The notes: a model not told the origin generated them from the sequence alone. Positions 53,926 through 63,354 are shown, counted from the stretch's first letter. The stretch: 64,000 nt of DNA from Bradyrhizobium yuanmingense (GCF_029167105.1 NZ_JARFML010000008.1:124001-188000); one strand, 5' to 3'. Program-made: numbers and translations.

Positions 53926-54932
53926 GGGCGGGAGAAGCGGCGCAGCAGGAGGGCGACCGCGATCGCGCCGGCGATCAGCGCGGGCAGCGTGACGGCCATC
54001 GTCGCGGCGCGAACGGCGAGGATCGCCAGCCCTGCGAGCACGAGGTTAAGCAGGAAGACTTCGCCGCTCACCCGGGACACCGAGAAACCGTTGTCGGTCG
54101 CGCGCTGATAGAAATGCGAACGGTGCGCCGACCAGAACGGCTCGCGGCGCGCGATGCGCCGAAACAGTGTGATGGTGGCATCGGCGAGGTAGTAGGCCGG
54201 CAGCAGCAGCGCCGCAGCCGCTTGTCCGTGCCAGGCGAGCTCGAGCAGGCACCAGCCGAGCAGGAGGCCGATCGGCAGGCTGCCGACATCGCCCAGAAAG
54301 ACTTTTGCGACCGGACGGTTGAACGGCGCGAAGCCGAGCGTGGCGCCGCACAGCGCGGTGGCGATCAGCACGGCCGGCCATGGGAGACCCCCGAGCATTC
54401 CCAGCAGCAGCAGCGCAGCGGTGATCGGAACGACTTCCGCCACCGTCATCAGGTCGAGCCCGTCCATGAAGTTGACGAGGTTCACGAACCAGACGCCGGC
54501 AAGGACGATGAGGCCGCGCTCCAGCGCGAGCGGCAGCGCCGGCACGATGCGCGCGGTGTCGGGGGCGGTGAACACCACGGCGCCGACGCAGGCGGCCTGC
54601 AGCACCAGGCGCACCAGGACGGGCAGCGACACGATGTCGTCGGCGAAGCCGACCAGCGCGATCACGATCGTCGCAGCGACCAGCGCCGGCGGGATCGCGA
54701 CATTGGCGGAGACCCCCCACAGCGAGGCAACGATCAGCGTCGCGGCGATCACCGCGATGCCGGCGCCCTGCGGGGTCGGGACACGATGGGAGGACCGCGC
54801 ATTCGGCCGCGCCAGCGCGTAGCGCTGCAGCAGGGGGCGGCTGGTCCAGGTGACGAGCGCCGAGATCAGCGCGGCGGCCGCAACGGCAAGCAGCAGGGCC
54901 GCGCCGGCGAGCGCATCGGCAGCCGAATTCAC
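53913..54932 (-). CDS. WecA/MraY-family undecaprenyl-phosphate sugar-1-phosphate transferase
   Basis: A 339-residue membrane protein with about ten spans. The Mg and catalytic aspartates appear as GFADDIVSL, NFMDGLDLM and FLGDVGSLPIG; RRPTPQG-type HRVPTPQGAG is at the N-terminus. It starts O-antigen repeat synthesis by loading a sugar phosphate on undecaprenyl phosphate. It overlaps the upstream LPG-synthase-like gene by four bases, and they probably form one unit. Confidence 0.9.
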   Translation of the reverse strand: MNSAADALAGAALLLAVAAAALISALVTWTSRPLLQRYALARPNARSSHRVPTPQGAGIAVIAATLIVASLWGVSANVAIPPALVAATIVIALVGFADDIVSLPVLVRLVLQAACVGAVVFTAPDTARIVPALPLALERGLIVLAGVWFVNLVNFMDGLDLMTVAEVVPITAALLLLGMLGGLPWPAVLIATALCGATLGFAPFNRPVAKVFLGDVGSLPIGLLLGWCLLELAWHGQAAAALLLPAYYLADATITLFRRIARREPFWSAHRSHFYQRATDNGFSVSRVSGEVFLLNLVLAGLAILAVRAATMAVTLPALIAGAIAVALLLRRFSRPQAS

Positions 54933-55888
54933 TCCGGCACTCCGATCGCAGCCGACCCTTGCGCGGCTTTCTCGGCGCTGAGGATCCAGACCAGGCCGCC
55001 GACTGCCCCGACCAGGAAGAACACGGCGCCGAACAGCAGCGAGACGTTGACGCCCTCGTTGGTGGAAAGTCCCGCGAAGCCGAACGCAAGGCTCATCGTG
55101 GCCTCACGCACGCCCCAGCCGGCGATCGAGATCGGCATCATCGTGATCAGCATCACCGGCGGCACGAGCAGAAAGACATCGCTGAAGCGAACCGGGGCCC
55201 CAATCGACTGCACGACGCACCAGGCGATGACGACGGCGAGCACATGAACGAGGATCGACAGGATCGCGACGATGGCGCCGCGGGTGCCGCTGAAGATCAC
55301 GCGGTTGGCGATGACGGCGCAGGCGTGGATGTGATGCGTTGCCCACCAGGTCTTCAGCCAGCGCCATTTCAGCGCGCCGAAGATCAGGAAGCCGAGGCCG
55401 CCGGCGAGCGCCAGGAGGTCGACGAGCAGCAGCGCCGAGCGACCGTGCGGATCGGTGATGAGGGTGTAGCTCCAGGGCAGGCTGGCGACGATCAGAATCG
55501 CGAGCGCGATCAGGCCGATGGCGCGGTCGACGAAGATCGAGTAGGTCGCCGTGCGCCAGCCGGCGCCGGCGCGGGCGACCAGCCACAGGCGCACCGCATC
55601 GCCGCCGATCGCCGACGGCAGCGTCTGGTTGAAGAACGAGCCGATCACGTTGTATCGCATGGCGCGGCCGAGCTCGAGCGGCGCGCCGCAGGCCGCGCTG
55701 ATCTCGCGCCAGCGCAGCACGCCGACGAAGATCTGCAGGAACGTGACCGCGATCGCCACACCGAGCCAGAACAGGCTGGTCAGGGTGAATCGGGAAAACA
55801 GCTCGGACAGGTCGACCTTGCGCAGCGCCAGATAGAGCAGCGCCGCGGAAATCAGGATCTTGGCCGTCGACAACAGGATTCGGCGCAT
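54929..55888 (-). CDS. lysylphosphatidylglycerol synthase-like (UPF0104) membrane protein
   Basis: About 319 residues with about eight spans. FFNQTLPSAIGGDAVRLWLV and the MISIAGWGVREA-type segment (MPISIAGWGVREATMSL) mark the flippase-like domain of the UPF0104/AglD family. No aminoacyl-transferase domain is attached, so it is not a full MprF. In polysaccharide clusters such proteins may flip or process lipid-linked sugars. ATG 55888 was chosen; TTG 55927 adds 13 residues. Confidence 0.82.
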   Translation of the reverse strand: MRRILLSTAKILISAALLYLALRKVDLSELFSRFTLTSLFWLGVAIAVTFLQIFVGVLRWREISAACGAPLELGRAMRYNVIGSFFNQTLPSAIGGDAVRLWLVARAGAGWRTATYSIFVDRAIGLIALAILIVASLPWSYTLITDPHGRSALLLVDLLALAGGLGFLIFGALKWRWLKTWWATHHIHACAVIANRVIFSGTRGAIVAILSILVHVLAVVIAWCVVQSIGAPVRFSDVFLLVPPVMLITMMPISIAGWGVREATMSLAFGFAGLSTNEGVNVSLLFGAVFFLVGAVGGLVWILSAEKAAQGSAAIGVPE

Positions 55889-56100
55889 CTCGCCCGCATG
55901 AACAGGGTTTGCGAAGATTTGAGGCAACCCGACGCGGGGCGCCGAATTCGGCCGCTTTGGTATGGTTTTGGCGCCGATCTTGCAATAGCCGTCGTTAAGG
56001 ACGCCATGAGGAAACCGCGTTGGAGGAGCGGGGCGCCTATTGCGACCCCGTCGAACTGGCGGCTAGACACGATCGGGCGAAGGATCACCCAGGGAACAGG

Positions 56101-57090
56101 ATGACGGATCAGGCGATTTTGGTCACGGGTGCGGCCGGCTTCATCGGCTTCCACGTCGCCCGGCAGCTCCTGGGCGAAGGTCGCGCCGTCGTCGGGCTCG
56201 ACAATCTCAACAGCTATTACGATCCGGCGCTGAAGAAAGCGCGCCTTGCTCTGCTCCGGGACCAGCCGCGCTTCTCGTTCGTCGAGGCCGATCTCGCCGA
56301 CCGCGAGACCATGGCGGCGCTGTTCGCGCAGCATCGTTTTGCCAAAGTCGTGCATCTGGCCGCGCAGGCCGGCGTGCGCTACTCGATCGAGCAGCCGCAG
56401 ACCTACGCCGATTCCAATCTCGTCGGCTTTCTCAACGTGCTGGAGGGCTGCCGCAACGTTGGCTGCGGTCATCTGGTCTACGCCTCGTCATCCTCCGTTT
56501 ACGGCGCCAACACAAAACTGCCATTTGCGGTTGCGGACCGCACCGACCATCCGGTCAGCTTCTACGCCGCGACCAAGAAGGCGAACGAGGTGATGGCGCA
56601 GTCCTACAGCCATCTTTATCGCCTGCCGGTCACGGGGCTGCGGTTCTTCACCATCTACGGGCCATGGGGCCGCCCCGACATGGCCATGTTTCTGTTCGCG
56701 AGCGCCATCATGGCCGGCAAGCCGATCCGGCTCTTCAACCATGGCAAAATGCGCCGCGATTTCACCTATATCGACGATGTGACGCGCGTCGTGTCCAAGC
56801 TGATCGATCTCGTGCCTGCGGACGATCCGGCTGCCGCAAATGCGCCGTCAAAGCTCTACAATGTCGGCAATCATCATCCGGAGGAACTGATGCACGTCGT
56901 CGGTCTTCTGGAGCGGGAGCTGGGCCGGACGGCGATCAAAGAATTGCTGCCGATGCAGCCGGGAGATGTGCTGGAAACGTTCGCGGATGTCGAGGATCTC
57001 TCGCGCGACACCGGCTTTGCACCGTCAACGCCGATCGAGCATGGGGTTCATAACTTCGTCACCTGGTATCGGGACCATTTCAAGGTTTGA
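56101..57090 (+). CDS. UDP-glucuronate 4-epimerase-like protein
   Basis: A 329-residue extended SDR: VTGAAGFIGFHVARQLL, LNSYYDPALKKARL (the diagnostic LNxYYD segment of UDP-glucuronate 4-epimerases such as LspL/CapI), QAGVRYSIEQPQTYADSN, YAATKKANE and YGPWGRPDMAMF. It makes UDP-galacturonate, a usual rhizobial LPS core or lipid A sugar. It lies seven bases before the ManC/AlgA-type gene. Confidence 0.9.
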   Translation: MTDQAILVTGAAGFIGFHVARQLLGEGRAVVGLDNLNSYYDPALKKARLALLRDQPRFSFVEADLADRETMAALFAQHRFAKVVHLAAQAGVRYSIEQPQTYADSNLVGFLNVLEGCRNVGCGHLVYASSSSVYGANTKLPFAVADRTDHPVSFYAATKKANEVMAQSYSHLYRLPVTGLRFFTIYGPWGRPDMAMFLFASAIMAGKPIRLFNHGKMRRDFTYIDDVTRVVSKLIDLVPADDPAAANAPSKLYNVGNHHPEELMHVVGLLERELGRTAIKELLPMQPGDVLETFADVEDLSRDTGFAPSTPIEHGVHNFVTWYRDHFKV

Positions 57091-57097
57091 GATCACG

Positions 57098-58510
57098 ATG
57101 GACAAACGCATAATCCCCCTGATCATGTGCGGCGGTGCCGGCACGCGGCTGTGGCCCGCTTCGCGCGAGGTTCGGCCCAAGCAGTTCCTGCCGCTGTTCG
57201 GCACGCGCTCGACGTTCCAGGACACGCTGCTGCGCGTGTCCGATCCCTCCCTGTTCGACCGGCCGATCGTCATCACCAACGCCTCCTATCGCTTCATGGT
57301 GCTGGAGCAGCTCGCCGAGATCGGCATCGAGGCCGACGTGATCCTCGAGCCGATGCGGCGCGATTCCGGCCCTGCCATCGCGGCCGGGGCGGTGTTCGCG
57401 CAGAACCGCGCCAGCGAGGCGATCGTTCTCGCGCTCGCCGCCGATCACGTCGTGCAGAATAATGCCGCCTTCGTCGCCGCCTGTCGCGAGGGCCTCACCG
57501 CCGCGAATGCCGGGCGCATCGTCACCTTCGGCGTCAAGCCGGAACGGCCGGCCACCGAATACGGCTACATCAATCCGGGCGACGTGATCGCGGGCGAGGT
57601 GCAAGCGGTGGCGCGTTTCGTCGAGAAGCCGGACGCCGTGAAGGCCTCAGACTACGTCAATTCGGGCTATCTCTGGAACAGCGGCAACTTCATGTTCCCG
57701 GCGAGCGTGCTGCTCGACGAATATCGCAGGGTCGATGCGGCAAGCGTCGAGGCCGTCACCAATGCGGTCAACAATGCCGGCCGCGATCTCGGCTTCGTCA
57801 CGCTGGAGCCCGAGGCGTTCGGCGCGGCCAAGGCGATCTCGATCGACTATGCGGTGATGGAGAAGACCGCGCGCGCCGCCGTCGTGCCGGTGTCGTGCGG
57901 CTGGTCCGACGTCGGCTCCTGGCATGCGGTGTGGGAGCTGTCGGAGAAGGACGCGCAGGGCAATGCCGCGCACGGCACCGCCGTGTTCGAGGATTCCCGC
58001 AACTGCAACGTCACCACGGATTCCGCGCTGGTCGCGCTCGAAGGCGTCGACGATCTCGTCGTGGTCGCGACCGCGGACGCGGTGCTGGTCTCGCGGCAGA
58101 AGGATGCCAACGGGCTGAAGCGGCTGGTGACGAAACTAAAATCGGTCGCGCCGAAGGTCACCGAGGAGCATCTCAAGGTGCACCGGCCCTGGGGCAGCTA
58201 TCAATCCGTCGACAATGGCGAGCGCCACCAGGTCAAGCGCATCGTGGTGAAGCCGGGCGGGCGGCTGTCGCTGCAGAAGCACCATCATCGTGCCGAGCAC
58301 TGGATCGTGGTCCGCGGCACGGCGCAGGTCACCGTCAACGAGACCGTGAAGACGGTGCACGAGAACGAGTCGATCTACATCCCGATGGGCGCCGTCCACC
58401 GGATGGAGAATCCCGGCAAGATCCAGCTGGAGCTGATCGAGGTCCAGACCGGCTCCTATCTCGGGGAAGACGACATCATCCGGATTGAAGACGACTATCA
58501 AAGGTCGTAA
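57098..58510 (+). CDS. mannose-1-phosphate guanylyltransferase / mannose-6-phosphate isomerase
   Basis: A 470-residue bifunctional type II enzyme. The nucleotidyltransferase domain has CGGAGTRLWPASREVRPKQF and FVEKPD; the C-terminal cupin isomerase domain has HRPWGSYQSVDNG, LSLQKHHHRAEHWIVVRGTA and YIPMGAVHRMENPG. It provides GDP-mannose for the mannosyl- and related transferases nearby. Its family symbols include manC, algA and xanB. Confidence 0.92.
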   Translation: MDKRIIPLIMCGGAGTRLWPASREVRPKQFLPLFGTRSTFQDTLLRVSDPSLFDRPIVITNASYRFMVLEQLAEIGIEADVILEPMRRDSGPAIAAGAVFAQNRASEAIVLALAADHVVQNNAAFVAACREGLTAANAGRIVTFGVKPERPATEYGYINPGDVIAGEVQAVARFVEKPDAVKASDYVNSGYLWNSGNFMFPASVLLDEYRRVDAASVEAVTNAVNNAGRDLGFVTLEPEAFGAAKAISIDYAVMEKTARAAVVPVSCGWSDVGSWHAVWELSEKDAQGNAAHGTAVFEDSRNCNVTTDSALVALEGVDDLVVVATADAVLVSRQKDANGLKRLVTKLKSVAPKVTEEHLKVHRPWGSYQSVDNGERHQVKRIVVKPGGRLSLQKHHHRAEHWIVVRGTAQVTVNETVKTVHENESIYIPMGAVHRMENPGKIQLELIEVQTGSYLGEDDIIRIEDDYQRS

Positions 58511-58533
58511 CCAGCAAGCTCCGAATCACGCGA

Positions 58534-58575
58534 CCCGGGCCGAGAAGCGGTATCTTTTTCGGCCTAAGGCCCGGG
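58534..58575 (+). terminator. possible terminator after the ManC/AlgA-type gene
   Basis: CCCGGGCC (58534-58541) pairs with GGCCCGGG (58568-58575) 24 bases after the stop. The T-run that follows is displaced by about ten bases (ACTTTTT), so it may be a weak terminator or only a hairpin. Confidence 0.45.
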
Positions 58576-58626
58576 GAACGTGTAACTTTTTGAATCAAAT
58601 CGTGTCCGGCCCGCAAGGGCGGCATT

Positions 58627-58642
58627 CGCCACAAATGTGGCG
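58627..58642. promoter_or_regulatory. perfect dyad CGCCACA-AA-TGTGGCG before the Gfo/Idh gene
   Basis: Seven-base arms separated by AA, ending 50 bases before the Gfo/Idh ATG. It may be an operator or a hairpin in the leader. Confidence 0.45.
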
Positions 58643-58692
58643 TCCGTGCTAGAAGCGGCCCGGGGATTTGCGTTGAATCGGGGTTTGCTCAG

Positions 58693-59697
58693 ATGAGTTC
58701 CAGGGGATCTGCACCGGCAAAGGCCGGCTTGCGCGTCGGTGTCATTGGCGCCGGCGTGATGGGCAGCAACCATGCGCGCGTGCTCAGCGGCCTGCCCGGC
58801 GTCAGCCTCGTCGGCGTCGTCGATCCCTCGCCGGCACATCGTGCGCGGGCCACGGAACTCGCCAATTGCGAAAGCTTCGAGACGCTCGACCAGCTGTTCG
58901 CCGAAGGCGTCGATGCCGTCACCATCGCGGCACCGACCCATCTGCATCACGAGGTCGCGCTCGCCTGCATCGCCAAGAAAATCCATGTGCTGGTCGAGAA
59001 GCCGATCGCATCCACGGTGGAAGAGGGCCGCGAGATCGTCGCCGCCGCGCATAAGGCCGGCGTCACGCTGATGATCGGCCATGTCGAGCGCTTCAATCCG
59101 GCGGTCGCCGCGGTCAAGCAGGCGATCGCGGGCGAGGACATTCTCTCCATCGCGATCACCCGCGTCGGCCCGTTCCCGCCGCGCATGTCCAATGTCGGCG
59201 TCGTCATCGACCTTGCCGTGCACGACATCGATTTGATCCGCTGGTTCACCGAATCCGACATCGTCGAGGTGCAGCCGCAATTGTCGAGCGCGGTCGCCGA
59301 GCGCGAGGACATCGCGCTATTGCAGTTCCGCACTGAGAACGGCGTGCTCGCCCATATCAACACTAACTGGCTGACGCCGTTCAAGGCGCGCAGCGTCACG
59401 GTCGCAACGCGTGGCAAATACGTGATGGGCGATCTCTTGACGCGCCAGGTCACCGAATGCTTCGGCTTCAAGCCGGACGGCAGCTACTCGATGCGGCATC
59501 TGCCGGTCGGCCATGACGAGCCCCTCCGCGCCGAGCTGATCGCATTCCTCAAGGCGGTGCGCAACGGCGAGACGCCGGCGGTGACGGGCGACGAGGGCGT
59601 CGCCAGCCTCGAGATCGCCACGCAATGCCTGGAGACGCCCTCGCGTCCTGCGGCGACGTCACCCGCGCGCAAGGGGCCGCGCCGCGTCGCCGGCTGA
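58693..59697 (+). CDS. Gfo/Idh/MocA-family oxidoreductase
   Basis: A 334-residue NAD(P)-dependent sugar dehydrogenase: GVIGAGVMGSNHARVLSG at the N-terminus, APTHLHHEVALACI, the EKPIA catalytic motif (VLVEKPIAST) and HVERFNPAV followed by VIDLAVHDIDLIRW. Paired with the DegT aminotransferase immediately downstream, it probably oxidises a UDP-HexNAc(A) at C3 to prepare a 3-amino sugar, as WlbA/WbpB and WlbC do. That pairing is the main basis for the substrate guess. Confidence 0.88.
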   Translation: MSSRGSAPAKAGLRVGVIGAGVMGSNHARVLSGLPGVSLVGVVDPSPAHRARATELANCESFETLDQLFAEGVDAVTIAAPTHLHHEVALACIAKKIHVLVEKPIASTVEEGREIVAAAHKAGVTLMIGHVERFNPAVAAVKQAIAGEDILSIAITRVGPFPPRMSNVGVVIDLAVHDIDLIRWFTESDIVEVQPQLSSAVAEREDIALLQFRTENGVLAHINTNWLTPFKARSVTVATRGKYVMGDLLTRQVTECFGFKPDGSYSMRHLPVGHDEPLRAELIAFLKAVRNGETPAVTGDEGVASLEIATQCLETPSRPAATSPARKGPRRVAG

Positions 59698-59735
59698 TCC
59701 CTTCCATGTCGACCGCTCAAACGTCACAAGGCGTC

Positions 59736-60887
59736 ATGAACCAGCACTTACGTTCCGAACCCATTCCCTTCATCGACGTCGCCTCGCAGCGCCGCCGGCT
59801 CGGCGCCTCGCTCGATGCGGCCGTCAAGCGCGTGATGGACCATTGCCAGTTCGTCAACGGGCCGGAAGTCTTCGAGCTCGAGAAGCAGCTCGCGGCCTAC
59901 TCAGGCGCCAGGCACGTGATCGGCTGCGCCAGCGGCACCGACGCCATCCTGATGGTGATGATGGCCAGGAATGTCGGGCCCGGCGATGCCGTGCTGTGTC
60001 CGTCCTTTACCTTCATCGCCACGGCCTCGCCGGTGGCGCGGACCGGCGCGACGCCTGTCTATGTCGACGTCGACGAGACCACCTTCAACATGAGCCCGGA
60101 ATCGCTCAAGCGCGGCATCGCCTCCGCCCGCAAGGCCGGCCTCAAGCCGGTCGCGGTGATTCCGGTCGATTTGTTCGGCCAGCCCGCCGATCACGATGCC
60201 ATCGCCGAGATCGCCAGGGCCGAAGGCCTGTTCGTGCTCGACGACGCCGCGCAAGGCTTTGGCGCGAGCTACAAGGGCCGCAAGCTCGGTACGCTCGGGC
60301 ACGCCACTGCGACCAGCTTCTTCCCGGCAAAGCCGCTCGGCTGCTTCGGCGACGGCGGCGCGATCTTCACCGATGACGACGAGCTCGCCGCCACCTTGCG
60401 CAGCATCCGTGTGCACGGGCAGGGCGTCGACAAATACGACAACGTCCGCCTCGGCCTCACCGGCCGGCTCGACACCATGCAGGCCGCGGTCCTGATCGAG
60501 AAGCTGAAGATCTTCGATGACGAGATCGCCGCCCGCAACAGGGTCGCGGAGCGCTATGCGCGCGGCCTGTCCAATGTCGTCACCGTGCCGCGCCTTGCGC
60601 CCGGCAACACCTCGGTCTGGGCGCAGTACACCATTCGCCTGCCCAAAGGCACCGACCGCGACGGCTTTGCCGCCGCGCTGAAGGCCCAGGGCGTGCCGAC
60701 TGCGATCTATTACGGCAAGTCGATGCACCAGCAGACCGCCTACAAGCAGTATCCGGTTGCCGAGGGCGGATTGCCGGGTTGCGAGAGCCTGTCGCAGGAC
60801 GTCATCAGCCTGCCGATGCATGCTTATTTGACCGAGGCCGACCAGGAGCGAATCATCGCCGCCGTCCGCGGCGCGCTGGCGGGGTGA
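59736..60887 (+). CDS. DegT/DnrJ/EryC1/StrS-family sugar aminotransferase
   Basis: About 383 residues, PLP-dependent. CASGTDAILMVMMAR, PSFTFIATASPVARTGATPV, VIPVDLFGQPAD, DDAAQGFGASYKGRK and the Schiff-base lysine in SFFPAKPLGCFGDGG identify the family. It aminates a keto-sugar, likely the product of the preceding Gfo/Idh enzyme, giving an amino sugar for the O-chain or lipid A. ATG at 59736 has AAGG upstream; ATG 59706 is an alternative. Confidence 0.9.
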   Translation: MNQHLRSEPIPFIDVASQRRRLGASLDAAVKRVMDHCQFVNGPEVFELEKQLAAYSGARHVIGCASGTDAILMVMMARNVGPGDAVLCPSFTFIATASPVARTGATPVYVDVDETTFNMSPESLKRGIASARKAGLKPVAVIPVDLFGQPADHDAIAEIARAEGLFVLDDAAQGFGASYKGRKLGTLGHATATSFFPAKPLGCFGDGGAIFTDDDELAATLRSIRVHGQGVDKYDNVRLGLTGRLDTMQAAVLIEKLKIFDDEIAARNRVAERYARGLSNVVTVPRLAPGNTSVWAQYTIRLPKGTDRDGFAAALKAQGVPTAIYYGKSMHQQTAYKQYPVAEGGLPGCESLSQDVISLPMHAYLTEADQERIIAAVRGALAG

Positions 60888-60909
60888 CTTGCAGGCCGGA
60901 TTTCACGCG

Positions 60910-60960
60910 TTGACGGCGACCCGGGGGATTCTATATTCTAGCTAGAATTTCTAGCTAGAA
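60910..60960 (+). promoter_or_regulatory. toxin-antitoxin promoter with tandem palindromic operators
   Basis: A -35 TTGACG (60910-60915) and a -10 TATATT (60932-60937), spaced 16 bases, are followed by two copies of the perfect palindrome TTCTAGCTAGAA at 60936-60947 and 60949-60960, centred 13 bases apart. The first covers the -10. This is what an autoregulating Phd-type antitoxin operator should look like. Confidence 0.75.
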
Positions 60961-60970
60961 TGGTTTGGCC

Positions 60971-61228
60971 ATGTCGCGGCGCCAGTGGTCCATACAGGAC
61001 GCCAAAAATAGGTTCAGCGAGGTCGTCGAGGCGGCGCGGCGCGCGCCGCAGATGATCACCAAGCATGGCACGCCCGCGGTCATGGTGGTCGACGTCAACG
61101 AGTATGAACGCTTGCGGCGCCTCGAGCGCGCGCAGGCTCCCTCCTTTGCGGACCTGCTCCTCGCGATCCCTCAGGATGACCGCGAATTTCCGCGGGCGAA
61201 AGTCCGGATGCGCGAGCCCGGAATCTGA
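60971..61228 (+). CDS. Phd/YefM-type antitoxin
   Basis: An 85-residue protein with the Phd fold start WSIQDAKNRFSEVVEAAR, KHGTPAVMVVDVNEYERL, then a flexible acidic-to-basic tail that would wrap the toxin. ATG 60971 was taken; TTG 60965 adds two residues. It binds the tandem palindromes upstream and probably represses its own operon. Its stop overlaps the toxin ATG by one base. Confidence 0.9.
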   Translation: MSRRQWSIQDAKNRFSEVVEAARRAPQMITKHGTPAVMVVDVNEYERLRRLERAQAPSFADLLLAIPQDDREFPRAKVRMREPGI

Positions 61229-61638
61229 TGTTTCTGATCGACACGGTCATCTTGTCCGAGTTGCGCAGACGCGAACGTGATCCGGGGGTCGTCAGGTGGT
61301 TCGAGCGCCAACGGACCGCCGATCTTTACCTGAGCATCGTCAGCGTTGGCGAGATCGAGCGCGGCATCGCCCGACAACGCGCGGCTGATCCGGGCTTTGC
61401 GACGGCGCTTGCTGCCTGGCTGGATCAGGTGGTGAACCTCTATGGCGAGCGGATTGTACCATTCGACCTGCGCGCAGCACGTCGTTGGGGAGCACTCAGC
61501 GCTGCTCTTGGCAACGACAGCGCCGATCTCATGATCGCGGCCACTGCGCTGGAAAATGGCTTTACGGTGGTCACCCGAAACGTCTCCGACTTCAGGCCTG
61601 CCGGCGTGACGGTCCTCGATCCCTTCAGCCGAACCTGA
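61228..61638 (+). CDS. PIN-domain toxin (VapC/FitB-type)
   Basis: A 136-residue PIN-domain ribonuclease. Acidic metal ligands are Asp in FLIDTVILSEL at the N-terminus, Glu in VSVGEIERGI, Asp in NDSADLMIAATAL and Asp in TRNVSDF. It probably cleaves a defined RNA such as a tRNA when freed from its antitoxin. Translational overlap with the antitoxin gene (TGATG) is typical of such pairs. Confidence 0.9.
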   Translation: MFLIDTVILSELRRRERDPGVVRWFERQRTADLYLSIVSVGEIERGIARQRAADPGFATALAAWLDQVVNLYGERIVPFDLRAARRWGALSAALGNDSADLMIAATALENGFTVVTRNVSDFRPAGVTVLDPFSRT

Positions 61639-61745
61639 TCCATCATCGGGGCCGCTTCGAGGAGGCGACAGCCGAACGGCCGATTTTCCGCCTCATCGGA
61701 ACTGCAAGGCTTATCGCTCGCTCGATAACGCTCTACAAAGGACGC

Positions 61746-63272
61746 ATGCTCGGACGCATCTTCACGGTCGGTGGTTACACGCTGCTCTCGCGGCTGACGG
61801 GGTTTGCCCGCGACATCATGCTCGCGGCGATCCTCGGCGCGGGCCCTGTGGCCGACGCCTTTTTCGTGGCGCTGCGCCTGCCCAACCATTTCCGCGCGAT
61901 CTTCGCCGAGGGCGCCTTCAATGCCGCCTGGGTGCCGGCCTATGCCCATGTCCATGGCGAGAAGGGCGAGGCGGCGGCAAAGCTATTCGCCGATCGCATC
62001 TTCACGCTGCTCCTGGCCTCGCAGGTTGTGCTGCTGATCGCCGCCTGGCTGTTCATGCCGCAGGCCATGAGCATTTTGGCGCCGGGCTTCAGTGACGACG
62101 CCGAGCAGCGCAAGCTCGCAATCGAGCTGACCCGCATCACCTTTCCCTATCTGCTCTTGATCACGCTAGTGACGCTCTATGGCGGCATGCTCAACGTGAT
62201 GCAGCGCTTTGCCAGCGCCGCGGCCGCCTCGATCTTCCTCAACGTCGCCATGATGATGACGCTGGCGGTTGCCGTGTGGTTTCCGACCGCGGGCCATGCC
62301 GCGGCCTGGGGCGTGCTGATCTCCGGCTTCCTGCAATATTTCCTGCTCGCCGGCGATCTCGCCCGCCATGGCGGCCTGCCGCGCTTTGCGCCATTGAAGC
62401 TTGATGAGGACGTCCGTGGTTTCTTCAAGGCGCTGGGGCCTGCGACGCTGGGCTCGATGGGCACGCAGCTCGCGCTGTTCGCCGACACCATCATTGCGAC
62501 GTTCCTGCCCGCCGGTGCGCTGTCGGCGCTCTATTACGCCGACCGGCTCAACCAACTCCCGATCGGCGTGATCGGGATCGCCATCGGCACGGTGCTGCTG
62601 CCGGAGATGTCGCGGCGCATTACCGCCAACGACCAAGACGGCGCGATGCGAGCGCAGCGCCGCGCCTTCGACTTCACGCTGCTGTTCTCGGTGCCGTTCG
62701 TGGCCGCCTTCATCACCGTGCCCGATGCGATCATGCGCGCGCTGTTCGCCCGCGGTGCGTTCTCCAAGGCCGATGCCGCCGCCGCCGGTGCGACGCTCGC
62801 GGCCTATGCCATCGGCCTCATCCCGTTCGTGCTGATCCGCAGTGCGGTCGCGACTTTTTATGCGCGCAAGGACACGGCAACGCCGGTCCGCGCGTCGCTG
62901 ACCGGCATCGCCGTCAACGTCGCGCTGAAGGTTGCGTTGATGGGATCGCTCGCCCAGATCGGCCTCGCGCTGGCAACCGCCGTCGGCGTCTGGACCAATC
63001 TCTTGCTGGTGCTGTTCTTCGCCGTGCGGCGCGGCTTTCTCGTGCTCGACCGCGCCTGGCTGCTGTCGCTCGCCAAGTTCTTGCTGACCGGCCTCATCCT
63101 CGCCGCCGCTTTCTGGCTGATCGCGCGCTTCAGCGGCTCCTGGCTGGGCGCGATACCCTTCCGGGATGAATTGACGCTGGTCCTGCTCGCCGTCAGCGGC
63201 ACGATCGTCTACGCGCTCGCGATCCTCGTGCTGTTCGGACGCAAGTGGCTGGTCTCGCTGGTGCGTGGCTAG
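61746..63272 (+). CDS. murJ: MurJ/MviN-family lipid II flippase
   Basis: A 508-residue membrane protein with about 14 spans. N-terminal TLLSRLTGFARDIMLAAILG, FFVALRLPNHFRAIFAEGAF and NAAWVPAY are the MurJ signature, including the conserved charged residues of the transport cavity. The central YYADRLNQLPIGVIGIAIG follows. It moves lipid-linked peptidoglycan precursor across the inner membrane. AAGGA precedes the ATG. A polysaccharide-flippase paralogue role is possible given its neighbours, but full length and motifs favour MurJ. Confidence 0.92.
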   Translation: MLGRIFTVGGYTLLSRLTGFARDIMLAAILGAGPVADAFFVALRLPNHFRAIFAEGAFNAAWVPAYAHVHGEKGEAAAKLFADRIFTLLLASQVVLLIAAWLFMPQAMSILAPGFSDDAEQRKLAIELTRITFPYLLLITLVTLYGGMLNVMQRFASAAAASIFLNVAMMMTLAVAVWFPTAGHAAAWGVLISGFLQYFLLAGDLARHGGLPRFAPLKLDEDVRGFFKALGPATLGSMGTQLALFADTIIATFLPAGALSALYYADRLNQLPIGVIGIAIGTVLLPEMSRRITANDQDGAMRAQRRAFDFTLLFSVPFVAAFITVPDAIMRALFARGAFSKADAAAAGATLAAYAIGLIPFVLIRSAVATFYARKDTATPVRASLTGIAVNVALKVALMGSLAQIGLALATAVGVWTNLLLVLFFAVRRGFLVLDRAWLLSLAKFLLTGLILAAAFWLIARFSGSWLGAIPFRDELTLVLLAVSGTIVYALAILVLFGRKWLVSLVRG

Positions 63273-63354
63273 AGAGCACGTCATTCGCCTCCAAGCTGCA
63301 GCCAACATCGGTACATCTCTTGATTTTGCGCGATTGCGGTGGTAGGAGTCGCTC

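Noticed and set aside
54114..56104. Antisense frames opposite the WecA-like and UPF0104-like genes
   Set aside because: Highly charged, repetitive translations without motifs, opposite clear membrane proteins.
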